DNA of 64,000 nt. It comes from an uncultured Candidatus Saccharibacteria bacterium. GTDB lineage: Bacteria; Patescibacteriota; Saccharimonadia; Saccharimonadales; Saccharimonadaceae. The position numbers and the translations under genes were made by a program. Positions within the stretch are counted from its first letter, which is position 1; every line of letters starts with the position of its first letter. This document shows positions 56,953 to 64,000 of the stretch, in pieces. Under the pieces are notes generated by a model. The model was given only the letters and a program-made list of their open reading frames with translations, made no database searches and had not been told where the DNA came from. The DNA lies in the NCBI GenBank assembly GCA_937924995.1, contig CALEXY010000019.1, positions 1 through 64,000 of the forward strand, read 5' to 3'.

Positions 56953-58167
56953 ATGAAATATATTGCAGTGCTGGGACGACTTCCGAAAATATCTTTGGCG
57001 GAAATCCAAGCGATTTACGACCAAAACGCCAAACTTATCGGACCAGAACTTGCGGTTTTTGAAACCAATAAGGCCGTCTCGATTGATAGGCTGGGTGGCT
57101 CGATTAAACTGGCGCAAATTTTCGAGGATAACTTCCGCGAACTTGCGGAAATGATTAATTCTAGAAAACCTGAGGGTAAAATCACCATTGGAGTTTCTAG
57201 CTACGCTTTAAATTCAAATCATAAAAATAAAAAATCGGCCGTCGAGAATTTAGTTCGCCGCAAAGCCATGGAACTGAAAAGTCTACTCAAAAAACTCGGC
57301 CGAAATGTGCGAGTAGTGGAAGCTAGAGGACCTGAAATTTCTTCGGCTACCGCATTTCATAATAATTTAGGTGAAAAACCAGGGGCGGAAGAAGTGATTT
57401 TGGTGGGTTCGGAAACCTATCTGAGCCTGGGTGTACAGAATATCAATAAGTATCGCGAGCGTGATCAAATGCGCCCAGCGAGAGATGCCAAGGTGGGAAT
57501 GTTGCCACCGAAACTTGCCCAAATCTTAATTAATTTGGGTGGCGAGATTGATGAGTCGAAAAAAGTACTCGACCCATTCTGTGGCACCGGCGTAGTCTTG
57601 CAGGAAGCCTTGATTTTAGGTCAACCAGTAATCGGTAGTGATTTGAATCCGCGAATGATGGAATACACCCAGAAAAATCTAGATTGGCTACTCGAGAAAA
57701 AGGCACGCTTCTTCAAGATCATACCTGAGCTAGTGGCACAAAAAAATCAATTTTTAGATTCTATCTATACTGGCGATGCGACAGATTTTGTTTGGCCAAA
57801 AGCCTCTGAAATCGGCCTAGTGGCCTGCGAATGTTTCCTAGGCTCGCCGATGTCGAAGCCACCAGCCGAGATTAAACTAAAAGATGAAAAACAGAACTGC
57901 AAGCGCATTATTTTGGGATTTTTAAAGAACCTCGCGAAGCAGATTGAAGATAATACCCCTGTGGTAATCGCGGTACCAGCTTGGCTGCGCGAAGATGGAT
58001 CCTACTCAAGGCTTTCAATTATTGACGAAATTACAGATATGGGTTATAATTTAGCAAAGTTTCAAGGCTTGAGTCAGTCTGACATGATTTATTATCGTGA
58101 AGGGCAGATTGTGGCTCGAGAAATAATAGTATTAAGAAAGAGTAAGGCAAAAAATGTCACATGTTAA
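56953..58167 (+). CDS. Trm11-like nucleic-acid methyltransferase with altered catalytic motif
   Basis: 404 residues. The N-terminal half (about 1-175) has THUMP-like content, and the C-terminal half is a Rossmann methyltransferase with VLDPFCGTGVVLQEALILG (about 206-224) and GSDLNPRMMEY. Trm11/RlmL-type enzymes methylate guanine N2 in tRNA or rRNA. The expected N/D-PPY/F motif after strand 4 is replaced by ACECFLGSP, so activity is uncertain. The mRNA is predicted leaderless. It overlaps rpmA by 14 bases. Confidence 0.75.
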   Translation: MKYIAVLGRLPKISLAEIQAIYDQNAKLIGPELAVFETNKAVSIDRLGGSIKLAQIFEDNFRELAEMINSRKPEGKITIGVSSYALNSNHKNKKSAVENLVRRKAMELKSLLKKLGRNVRVVEARGPEISSATAFHNNLGEKPGAEEVILVGSETYLSLGVQNINKYRERDQMRPARDAKVGMLPPKLAQILINLGGEIDESKKVLDPFCGTGVVLQEALILGQPVIGSDLNPRMMEYTQKNLDWLLEKKARFFKIIPELVAQKNQFLDSIYTGDATDFVWPKASEIGLVACECFLGSPMSKPPAEIKLKDEKQNCKRIILGFLKNLAKQIEDNTPVVIAVPAWLREDGSYSRLSIIDEITDMGYNLAKFQGLSQSDMIYYREGQIVAREIIVLRKSKAKNVTC

Positions 58168-58426
58168 AGCCGGTGGTACCGCGAAAAATATCCACAACAA
58201 TGCTGGTCAACGTCTTGGCGTGAAGCGTTTTGGTGGCCAAAAAGTCCGCAACGGTGAAGTTTTAGTTCGCCAAACAGGAAGCACCAAAATTGCTGGTGAA
58301 GGTACTTACATGTCCCGCAATTTCACCATTCATGCTGCAAAAGATGGTGTTGTCACTTTTGTGAAAACCAAGAAAACCCACTTCTCTGGTCGCTCATTAC
58401 CACGCGTCCGCGTAGAAGTTCGCTAA
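58154..58426 (+). CDS. rpmA: 50S ribosomal protein L27
   Basis: 90 residues. The core NNAGQRLGVKRFGGQKVRNGEVLVRQ is clear; the N-terminal tail (MSHVKAGGTAKNIH) differs from the usual AHKKGGGSSRN type. L27 reaches toward the peptidyl transferase centre. The partner L21 gene is not next to it; it overlaps the Trm11-like gene and ends in a strong terminator. Confidence 0.95.
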   Translation: MSHVKAGGTAKNIHNNAGQRLGVKRFGGQKVRNGEVLVRQTGSTKIAGEGTYMSRNFTIHAAKDGVVTFVKTKKTHFSGRSLPRVRVEVR

Positions 58427-58453
58427 AAAAGACCCCAAATGGGGTCTTTTTTT
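58425..58453. terminator. Bidirectional terminator between rpmA and nusA
   Basis: AAAAAAGACCCC and GGGGTCTTTTTT form a 12-bp stem with an AAAT loop. Confidence 0.88.
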
Positions 58454-58471
58454 GTTATGCTCTTTACTATT

Positions 58472-59659
58472 CTATTCAGCGTCAGTAGCTTCTTCAGACT
58501 CTGCAGCATTTTCAGCTTCAGTAGCTTCGGTAGCTTCTTCTGCGACTACGGTTTCAGCTTCGGATTCATTTTCCTGTAAGGCAGAAAGCAAAGAATCTTC
58601 CACATTAGCGCGCTTTTTCTTCTTTGGTGCTTCGGCCAGCTCGATATCAAGCTCAATACCGGTAAGCATGGAAGCCAGACGAACGTTTTGACCCTGACGA
58701 CCGATAGCTACGGATTGCTGATCTTCAGTGACATAAACCTTGGCGCGCTTATCTTCGATTTCGACACGAGTAATTTCAGCAGGGCTCAAAGCTTCACGGA
58801 TGAATTCAGAAAGATTCTCACTCCAGTTGATGATATCGATTTTTTCACGATCACCAATTTCATTCATCACAGCTTGGACACGCACACCACGACCACCCAC
58901 AAAAGTACCGACTGGGTCAACACCTGGAACTGTACTAGTGACGGCAATCTTGGTGCGACGGCCTGCCTCACGAGCGATGGCACGAATCTCGACAACGCCA
59001 GTTTCAATTTCAGGAACTTCCTGCATGAAGAGCTGTTTGATAAAATCGGCAGAACTACGGCTGACCAAAAGCTGGGCACCACGCTCATTACGCTCAATCG
59101 TCTTAATTAAAACCTTAATACGGGAACCAACTTGATAATATTCACCGTCAATCTGGTCAGATTTAAGCATAATACCAGTGGTACGACCAAAATCGATACG
59201 CACAATATTACGATCGACACGAGCCACCATGCCAGTCATAATGCTACCAATTTTATCTTCAAAAATGGAAAGGATAGCTTCGTGCTCAGCTTCGCGGAGA
59301 CGTTGCATGATTACCTGCTTGGCGGTCATCGAAGCGACACGACCGAATTTAGTAACAGGATGAGATTCTTCAAAAGTTTCACCGATGGTTTTTCCTTCAG
59401 CTTCGCCTTCTGGAATTTCAGTAGCTGGATTATAAGCCAAACCATCTTCAATGACTTCTTTAGCGATGAAAACCGTGGCGCTACCAGTTTCACGGTTAAG
59501 TACGGCGCGAACATTCATGTCCTTTTCACCTTCTTCTTTACGCCAAGCGGCGGCAATGGCAGTTTCAATAATATTCAAAACAGTTTCTTCTGGGAGATTC
59601 TTCTCTTCGGCGATAACTTTCACCATCTGAGACATCTGTTTAAGGTCTAAACCTTCCAT
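58472..59659 (-). CDS. nusA: Transcription factor NusA
   Basis: 395 residues. N-terminal RNA-polymerase-binding domain (1-125), S1 domain (about 135-200), KH1 and KH2 (about 225-345, with GVDPVGTFVGGRGVRVQAVMNEI and IGRQGQNVRLASML), then an acidic Glu/Ala-rich tail in place of the proteobacterial repeats. NusA controls pausing, termination and antitermination. AAAGGAAAAT precedes the ATG. A GNRA-loop hairpin in the leader may allow feedback. Confidence 0.96.
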   Translation of the reverse strand: MEGLDLKQMSQMVKVIAEEKNLPEETVLNIIETAIAAAWRKEEGEKDMNVRAVLNRETGSATVFIAKEVIEDGLAYNPATEIPEGEAEGKTIGETFEESHPVTKFGRVASMTAKQVIMQRLREAEHEAILSIFEDKIGSIMTGMVARVDRNIVRIDFGRTTGIMLKSDQIDGEYYQVGSRIKVLIKTIERNERGAQLLVSRSSADFIKQLFMQEVPEIETGVVEIRAIAREAGRRTKIAVTSTVPGVDPVGTFVGGRGVRVQAVMNEIGDREKIDIINWSENLSEFIREALSPAEITRVEIEDKRAKVYVTEDQQSVAIGRQGQNVRLASMLTGIELDIELAEAPKKKKRANVEDSLLSALQENESEAETVVAEEATEATEAENAAESEEATDAE

Positions 59660-59679
59660 ATTTTCCTTTCTTTTAGTCT

Positions 59680-59706
59680 AAAATATCCGACCTTGCGGCC
59701 GGATAT
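59680..59706 (-). promoter_or_regulatory. Hairpin in the nusA leader
   Basis: On the minus strand AATATCCGGCC-GCAA-GGTCGGATATT forms an 11-bp stem with a GCAA loop, then TTTAG, about 20 bases before the ribosome site. It could be an attenuator or an RNA-stability element. Confidence 0.5.
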
Positions 59707-59723
59707 TAAAAGTATATATTTCT

Positions 59724-59751
59724 ATTATAGCGAAGATATTGAGATTGTCAA
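59724..59751 (-). promoter_or_regulatory. Promoter of nusA
   Basis: TTGACA, a 16-base spacer and TATAAT on the minus strand; the -35 ends one base before the stop codon of BspA-like gene 7. Confidence 0.75.
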
Positions 59752-59752
59752 A

Positions 59753-61450
59753 TTACTTAGCGGTAAAATAACCTGGCTGGGCGGCACCACGGTCGATACG
59801 AAGCCAAGAGAGATCAGCATAGGCTGGATTCGGCACATAGGAGCCATTGCCACCGCGAAGTAATAATTGATCGGAGAAAATTTGAGAATTTATATTCTGG
59901 GCATAGTTGGTCGGAGCAGCCTTCGATGTATTAAAGTCCTTACCAGCTTCGACATAGATGCGCTGGAGTTTGGATGGGGCGGTCGTGTGCAAATAATAAG
60001 CAAACATACCATAGAAATTTGTCACATTCGAGGTGTCGAAGTCGGCCTGCGAAAGATCAATCTCTTGAATATTCATCAGATTAGCAAACATGCCTTGCAT
60101 ATTTTGCACCTGACCGGTATTGAATTTCTTACTAAATTTAAGGTTGGTGAGTGACTTCATGCAGTTAAACATATCGAACATCTTAGTAACTTTGGAAGTA
60201 TCAAGGGAAGATAGATCGAGATTGGTAATTTTTTCGGCATAAAGGAACATTTGCGACATATCTGTCACATTTCTGGTGTCAAACTTGGAAAGATCGAGAG
60301 TTGGTAAGTTTTTCACGCCCCAGAACATACCGGTCATATTAGTCACTTTAGAAGTATTCATATGTGAGAGATTAAGTGAGGTGAGACTACTCATATTTGT
60401 GAACATGTAATGCATATCGGTGACATTACTAGTGTTAAGATGTGTGAGGTCGAGATTCGTGAGATTTTTTACATCATAGAACATGCCGGACATATCGGTG
60501 ACGTTTTCAGTATCGAAACTGGAGAGATCCAAACTAGTGAGACCAGTGTTTCTGAACATCCCCTGCATATTGATAACTGAGCGAGTGTCAAGTCCAGAGA
60601 GGTCGATATCGGCCAGATTAGTAAAGTCAAGGAACATATAGGAACTGTCGTAATTCAGCTCCACTTTATCGGCAATACTATAATAATAAAAAGTTTCACT
60701 AGCTGGATCAAACCAACCCAGAACCTCTGCATCAGAGGTGCCGTCATCCTCAAGATGCACCGGATTATCGACGACCGTTGGCGGCGTCATACTACGAGCG
60801 AAATGCTTGATTTTATCAAGTCCGCCAGAAGTATCCTTCATAGCATTACGCCAATAGAGGCTAGAAAGAGTTAGGGCGCGAGGTGGATAATCATTAGTAA
60901 TGACGGTCACCATCAGAGTATTTGTATATTCCCCACTAGAAAGATTCGGGGCTAACTTAAGACCCATATCTACCTGATGCGTATCGGTATTAGTAACCGG
61001 CTTAGAGCTGTTCTGAACCAGCATTATTGGCGAAGAAGCTGGTGGAATCGGCATGAACTCGCCATAATTCCCTAACCTAATACCCCAAGTATTACTAGGA
61101 AAATTAGTCAGAGTGAGATTTTGACTAATCGAATTAATACGGTCAGAATTAGTGGCACTAGTCATGGCGGTTTCATTGGTCTGCGCACTAATCATCACTT
61201 GATAGCCGGTAGTGTTATCCGTAGTGACTGTGAGATTCATCGGATGATCTTCGGTTTGAGTGAGAGAATTAATGATTTGATTACCGTTAAAATGAGCGTC
61301 CGCGTCAAAAGAAACCGCAAGACCAGGCACACGTAAGGCTTCCGTATTTTTTACGAAAAAGAAAATATTAAAAGTCAGCGCCACAAGAAAGATTAAAAGT
61401 GCGGTGTGGATAATTTGAGTTTTAGACTTTTCAATAATTTTTTTAAACAT
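59753..61450 (-). CDS. BspA-like leucine-rich-repeat surface protein 7 (DUF285)
   Basis: 565 residues. Signal segment at about residues 13-35, N-terminal domain with LAVSFDADAHFNGNQIINSLTQ, linker with the FYYYSIADKVEL motif, about eight repeat units, cap GGNGSYVPNPAYADLSWLRID...PGYFTAK. I chose ATG 61450, 11 bases after TGT-TAAAAT; the ATG seven codons upstream lies inside that promoter element. No palindrome follows this gene; nusA's -35 begins at its stop. Confidence 0.9.
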   Translation of the reverse strand: MFKKIIEKSKTQIIHTALLIFLVALTFNIFFFVKNTEALRVPGLAVSFDADAHFNGNQIINSLTQTEDHPMNLTVTTDNTTGYQVMISAQTNETAMTSATNSDRINSISQNLTLTNFPSNTWGIRLGNYGEFMPIPPASSPIMLVQNSSKPVTNTDTHQVDMGLKLAPNLSSGEYTNTLMVTVITNDYPPRALTLSSLYWRNAMKDTSGGLDKIKHFARSMTPPTVVDNPVHLEDDGTSDAEVLGWFDPASETFYYYSIADKVELNYDSSYMFLDFTNLADIDLSGLDTRSVINMQGMFRNTGLTSLDLSSFDTENVTDMSGMFYDVKNLTNLDLTHLNTSNVTDMHYMFTNMSSLTSLNLSHMNTSKVTNMTGMFWGVKNLPTLDLSKFDTRNVTDMSQMFLYAEKITNLDLSSLDTSKVTKMFDMFNCMKSLTNLKFSKKFNTGQVQNMQGMFANLMNIQEIDLSQADFDTSNVTNFYGMFAYYLHTTAPSKLQRIYVEAGKDFNTSKAAPTNYAQNINSQIFSDQLLLRGGNGSYVPNPAYADLSWLRIDRGAAQPGYFTAK

Positions 61451-61461
61451 AAACTTTGTCC

Positions 61462-61470
61462 ATTTTAACA
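61462..61470 (-). promoter_or_regulatory. Extended -10 promoter of BspA-like gene 7
   Basis: TGT-TAAAAT on the minus strand, within the family motif TTATGnTAAAAT. Confidence 0.6.
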
Positions 61471-61503
61471 TAAGCTGCTTTAGATTTAGTGGATATTAAG
61501 TAA

Positions 61504-61606
61504 TTATGGAGTCTTCAAAGTGAAGCAACCCTTACGTCCTGGATGATCGATACGCAGGCCATCAAGGTTAGCATCGTTTGGATTGGTCCAGTAGCCATCG
61601 TTGCAT
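61504..61606 (-). pseudogene. Remnant of a BspA-like C-terminal cap
   Basis: The minus strand encodes GYWTNPNDANLDGLRID, then HPGRKGCFTLKTP and a stop. It matches the cap of BspA-like protein 2 (YWGNPDLVNLDGLRIDDP...GYFTRKP). A stop codon interrupts the frame just upstream, and no repeat units or promoter remain. It marks a lost or recombined paralog next to gene 7. Confidence 0.75.
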
Positions 61607-61715
61607 TTTTTAGACTACACCAGAAAAATATCTGGGAAGAGATTCGTGATGATTGGCATAGTAATTTAATTTTAGCACAAACTTTTTTGGCACGAAATAG
61701 TAATTATGCTTAATG

Positions 61716-61724
61716 TGTTATAAT
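61716..61724 (+). promoter_or_regulatory. Extended -10 promoter of the ftsA-like gene
   Basis: TGT-TATAAT, 23 bases before the ATG; the short leader has no good ribosome site. Confidence 0.55.
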
Positions 61725-61747
61725 TAGGAAAAGTAAACGAGATTTTT

Positions 61748-63085
61748 ATGAATATTCCACATGGCCTGAAGAATGAGAATGAAATGCCGGAAACGCTTCT
61801 CGCGCTAGATATTGGTACCGAATATATCAAGGCAGTAATTGCTGAGCGTCAAGAAGGTGATAAGTTAATTATTCGTGGTGTCGGTAAAGAACATCAGGCG
61901 ATGGGCAACATGTATGCGGGGGCGATTGCGGATATTCCTGCAGTGATTGCTGCCTGCGAAAAGGCTTTGTCACGAGCAGAAAATATGGCTGGCGTGGTAG
62001 CTAGAACCTGTTCAGTGGGTATCGCTGGTGAATTAATCAAGGGCAATACGAAGACTGTGCGCTACCGCCGTAAAGATGGCAATAAACCAATCTCTGACCA
62101 AGAAATGCAACTAATTATCAAGCGCGTACAAGATAAGGCTGAAGAACAGGCTCGTGAAGAGGTTGCACTAGAAACTGACAACCCAGACGTGGAAGTCCGC
62201 TTGATTAACTCAGCGATCGTTTCCCTTTCGATTGACGGATATAAAGTTAGTAATCCGATTGGTTTTAAAGGTTCAGAATTGGTCTTGCAATTTTACACCG
62301 CGTTTGCGCCATTAGTGCATATTTCGGCAATTGAAAAAGTTTGTGCGGAATTAAATCTCGATCTTGTTGCCGTAGCGGTAGAGCCGTTTGCGGTTTGTCG
62401 AGCTTGCCTTGGTAATAATCTGGATTCTAATCTCTCGGCCATCGTGATGGATATTGGTGGTGGTACGACCGATATTGCCGTAGTAGATAATGGCGGAGTA
62501 GAAGGGACCAAAATGTTTGGCATCGGTGGTCGTAGCTTCACACATCAGGTAGCTAGTAAAGTGGGGCTCGATTTTGACACTGCAGAGCTAGTGAAGATTC
62601 AGTATAGTGGGCTACTTTCTAACGACCTACATGCGCTGAAAACCTTGACGGTTTCTGATGCGGAGCGCATGAATGAAGTCCAAAATATTTTAAATATTCC
62701 GGACCGTATGAAAAAAGTTGAAAAAGCTATCGCGGATAATACCGAAGTTTGGGTTTCTGGCGTGGGGTTAGCTCTATCTGATTTTTCTCTACTTGAAGCT
62801 TTACCAAATAAGATTCTTCTTTGTGGTGGTGGAGCTGGACTTTCGACCCTGCAAGAAGCACTAGCCACCTCAGATTGGTACGAAGAATTACCTTTCGCTA
62901 GACGCCCAGTGATTCATTTGTTGGATGATGTAGATATTCCAGATATTCAGAATGCAACAGAAATTGATTTGGATTATTCTTATATTACGGCTTTTGGATT
63001 ATTACGCGTCACGGTGGATACTTTAAATAGCGAAGAGGAAGACACTGGACTTCGCGCAAAATTAGCCAAGTTACTACAAAACTAG
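61748..63085 (+). CDS. FtsA-like actin-family ATPase
   Basis: 445 residues. Actin-type phosphate loops LLALDIGTEYIKAVI (about 17-31) and AIVMDIGGGTTDIAVVDNG (about 232-250), an FtsA/PilM-like 1C region (about 90-165) and the adenosine motif ILLCGGGAGLSTL near 355. FtsA tethers FtsZ at the division site; PilM has a similar fold in type IV pili, so both remain possible. No C-terminal amphipathic FtsA membrane helix stands out, though LRAKLAKLLQN might serve. No ftsZ is nearby. Confidence 0.75.
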   Translation: MNIPHGLKNENEMPETLLALDIGTEYIKAVIAERQEGDKLIIRGVGKEHQAMGNMYAGAIADIPAVIAACEKALSRAENMAGVVARTCSVGIAGELIKGNTKTVRYRRKDGNKPISDQEMQLIIKRVQDKAEEQAREEVALETDNPDVEVRLINSAIVSLSIDGYKVSNPIGFKGSELVLQFYTAFAPLVHISAIEKVCAELNLDLVAVAVEPFAVCRACLGNNLDSNLSAIVMDIGGGTTDIAVVDNGGVEGTKMFGIGGRSFTHQVASKVGLDFDTAELVKIQYSGLLSNDLHALKTLTVSDAERMNEVQNILNIPDRMKKVEKAIADNTEVWVSGVGLALSDFSLLEALPNKILLCGGGAGLSTLQEALATSDWYEELPFARRPVIHLLDDVDIPDIQNATEIDLDYSYITAFGLLRVTVDTLNSEEEDTGLRAKLAKLLQN

Positions 63086-63093
63086 CAAGAAGA

Positions 63094-63272
63094 GAACGCC
63101 GCATGTCTCGTTCCGGAGACGCTCAAGGCGAAGAATGTCGCATGCCTTTTATCGGACCGCTCAAGGGGAAAAGAATGCCGCATACCCCGTTCCGGAGACG
63201 CTCTAGGCCGTAAATCCGCGTCCCAAGGGGCGAACAGCCAAGCTTATGCTCCGTCAGAGGTAAGCGGCATTC
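63094..63272. repeat. Composite BspA-associated palindromic element, copy D
   Basis: Three tandem left arms of about 40 bases begin at 63094 (GAACGCCGCATG), 63133 (GAATGTCGCATG) and 63173 (GAATGCCGCATA); one right arm ends GCGGCATTC at 63264-63272, followed by CTCTTTTTT. The middle arm is nearly identical to copy A, 60 kb away. It sits between the ftsA-like gene, which it may terminate, and the 3' end of BspA-like gene 8. Confidence 0.7.
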
Positions 63273-63299
63273 TCTTTTTTATAGACCTAAAAAGCCTGG

Positions 63300-64000
63300 T
63301 TATGATTTTCTGGTGAAGTAGCCTGGACGTCCGTTGGTCGGGTCGTCGATACGGAGCCAGGATTTATCGGCAGTAGATGGGTCGGTTAAATATGAGCCAG
63401 CACCACCACGAAGCTTCTTGCGATTTTTAAACATTCTTGAAAAGTCTGTAAGTTTAGCAGTATTAAAATCATTATTTACGTATATTTTTTCTAGTTTATC
63501 CTTAAGTATATCTTCATCTTTAAGGTAAAACATACCATACATGCTCGTCACCTGGGAGGTATTAAAGTTGGATATATCAAGGGTAGTGAGATTAGACATA
63601 TTAGAAAACATAGCACTCATATCCGTCACCTTAGAGGTATCGAAGCTGGATAGATTGAGGGTGGTAAGATTAGACATTCCATAAAACATATAGCTCATAT
63701 TCGTCACATTGGAGGTGTCGAAACTAGAGAGGTTAAGGGTGGTAAGATAAAACATATCTAAAAACATAGAATACATACTCGTCACCTGGGAGGTATTAAA
63801 GTTGGAGAGATCTAACTCTAAAAATTTTTGTATTTTTTCACTACCGTATCCTGAATAGAACATCTTACTACTATCTGTGTTTAAATAAACCTTCTCTGGT
63901 TCAGTATAATAATATACTGATTCAGTATTAGGATCTGCCCAAAGTTTAATTTCACATTCAGAATCTTCATTCTCAATATTAGCAACATTAGTAGTCGATG
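63300..64000 (-). CDS. BspA-like surface protein 8, C-terminal part (cut by window edge)
   Basis: The frame is open from the window edge to the stop at 63300, about 233 residues. It begins in the linker (STTNVANIENEDSECEIKLW, VYYYTEPEKVYLNTDSS), followed by only four or five repeat units (NFNTSQVTSMYSMF type) and the cap GGAGSYLTDPSTADKSWLRID...PGYFTRKS. The repeat array is the shortest of the eight, and its units resemble those of paralogs 3 and 6. The N-terminal domain and promoter lie outside the window. Confidence 0.88.
   Translation of the reverse strand, partial: STTNVANIENEDSECEIKLWADPNTESVYYYTEPEKVYLNTDSSKMFYSGYGSEKIQKFLELDLSNFNTSQVTSMYSMFLDMFYLTTLNLSSFDTSNVTNMSYMFYGMSNLTTLNLSSFDTSKVTDMSAMFSNMSNLTTLDISNFNTSQVTSMYGMFYLKDEDILKDKLEKIYVNNDFNTAKLTDFSRMFKNRKKLRGGAGSYLTDPSTADKSWLRIDDPTNGRPGYFTRKS

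Overview
The window most likely comes from a Patescibacteria/CPR genome, probably Candidatus Saccharibacteria (TM7). This is an inference from gene content; there is no rRNA to confirm it. The supporting signs are a large family of BspA-like (DUF285) surface proteins, very compact operons with 1-14 nt overlaps, a shortened UvrC, two cytosolic histidine kinase/response regulator pairs, membrane-anchored nuclease and peptide-binding proteins, and housekeeping genes mixed with surface genes. The standard code fits: TGA is used as a stop.

Layout. 1-1.4 kb: two coiled-coil ORFs, then a promoter-to-terminator unit that looks like an unidentified structured RNA. 1.4-10.3 kb: obgE, then four bspA-like genes in tandem on the minus strand. 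10.3-15 kb: an envelope operon (baseplate-J-like membrane protein, a RuvX-MltG fusion, a LysM/CHAP cell-wall hydrolase). 15-19.2 kb (+): PAS histidine kinase, response regulator, 23S/16S pseudouridine synthase and an unknown protein. 19.2-26 kb: uvrA and two more bspA-like genes, one frameshifted and one with a poly-G tract. 26-31.2 kb: exonuclease I, DsbA-like protein, CBS protein, DUF1524 nuclease, GNAT acetyltransferase, a cluster of hairpins and tRNA-Leu. 31.2-38.3 kb: family-5 substrate-binding protein, secG, holin-like protein, uvrC, and three surface or unknown proteins including one with an LPXTG motif. 38.5-44.7 kb: eno, ligA, a membrane protein, htpX, lemA. 44.7-47.9 kb: four tRNAs (Gly, Leu, Cys, Phe), a DUF3800 gene, hisS and several candidate small RNAs. 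48-59.7 kb: DUF2974 protein, an Erm/KsgA-like methyltransferase, glyS, recO with a second kinase/regulator pair, xseAB, a flippase-like protein, a Trm11-like methyltransferase, rpmA, nusA. 59.7-64 kb: another bspA-like gene, a C-terminal bspA remnant, an ftsA-like gene, and a bspA-like gene cut by the window edge.

Main themes. (1) There are eight bspA-like loci plus a remnant. They share a signal sequence, an N-terminal domain, a repeat core of variable length (4 to 10 units visible) and a constant C-terminal cap, as expected of an antigen/adhesin repertoire. One carries a nine-G tract near its start codon, one is frameshifted at a G run, and four are followed at once by a related long palindrome. 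(2) Most promoters are extended -10 elements (TGn-TAWAAT). At many genes the start codon lies exactly 6-7 nt after the -10 hexamer, which predicts leaderless mRNAs; operon-internal genes have Shine-Dalgarno sites instead. (3) Several proteins depart from their families: a RuvX-MltG fusion, a LigA with no cysteine at all, a UvrC without its C-terminal helix-hairpin-helix part, and a Trm11-like enzyme without the usual catalytic motif.
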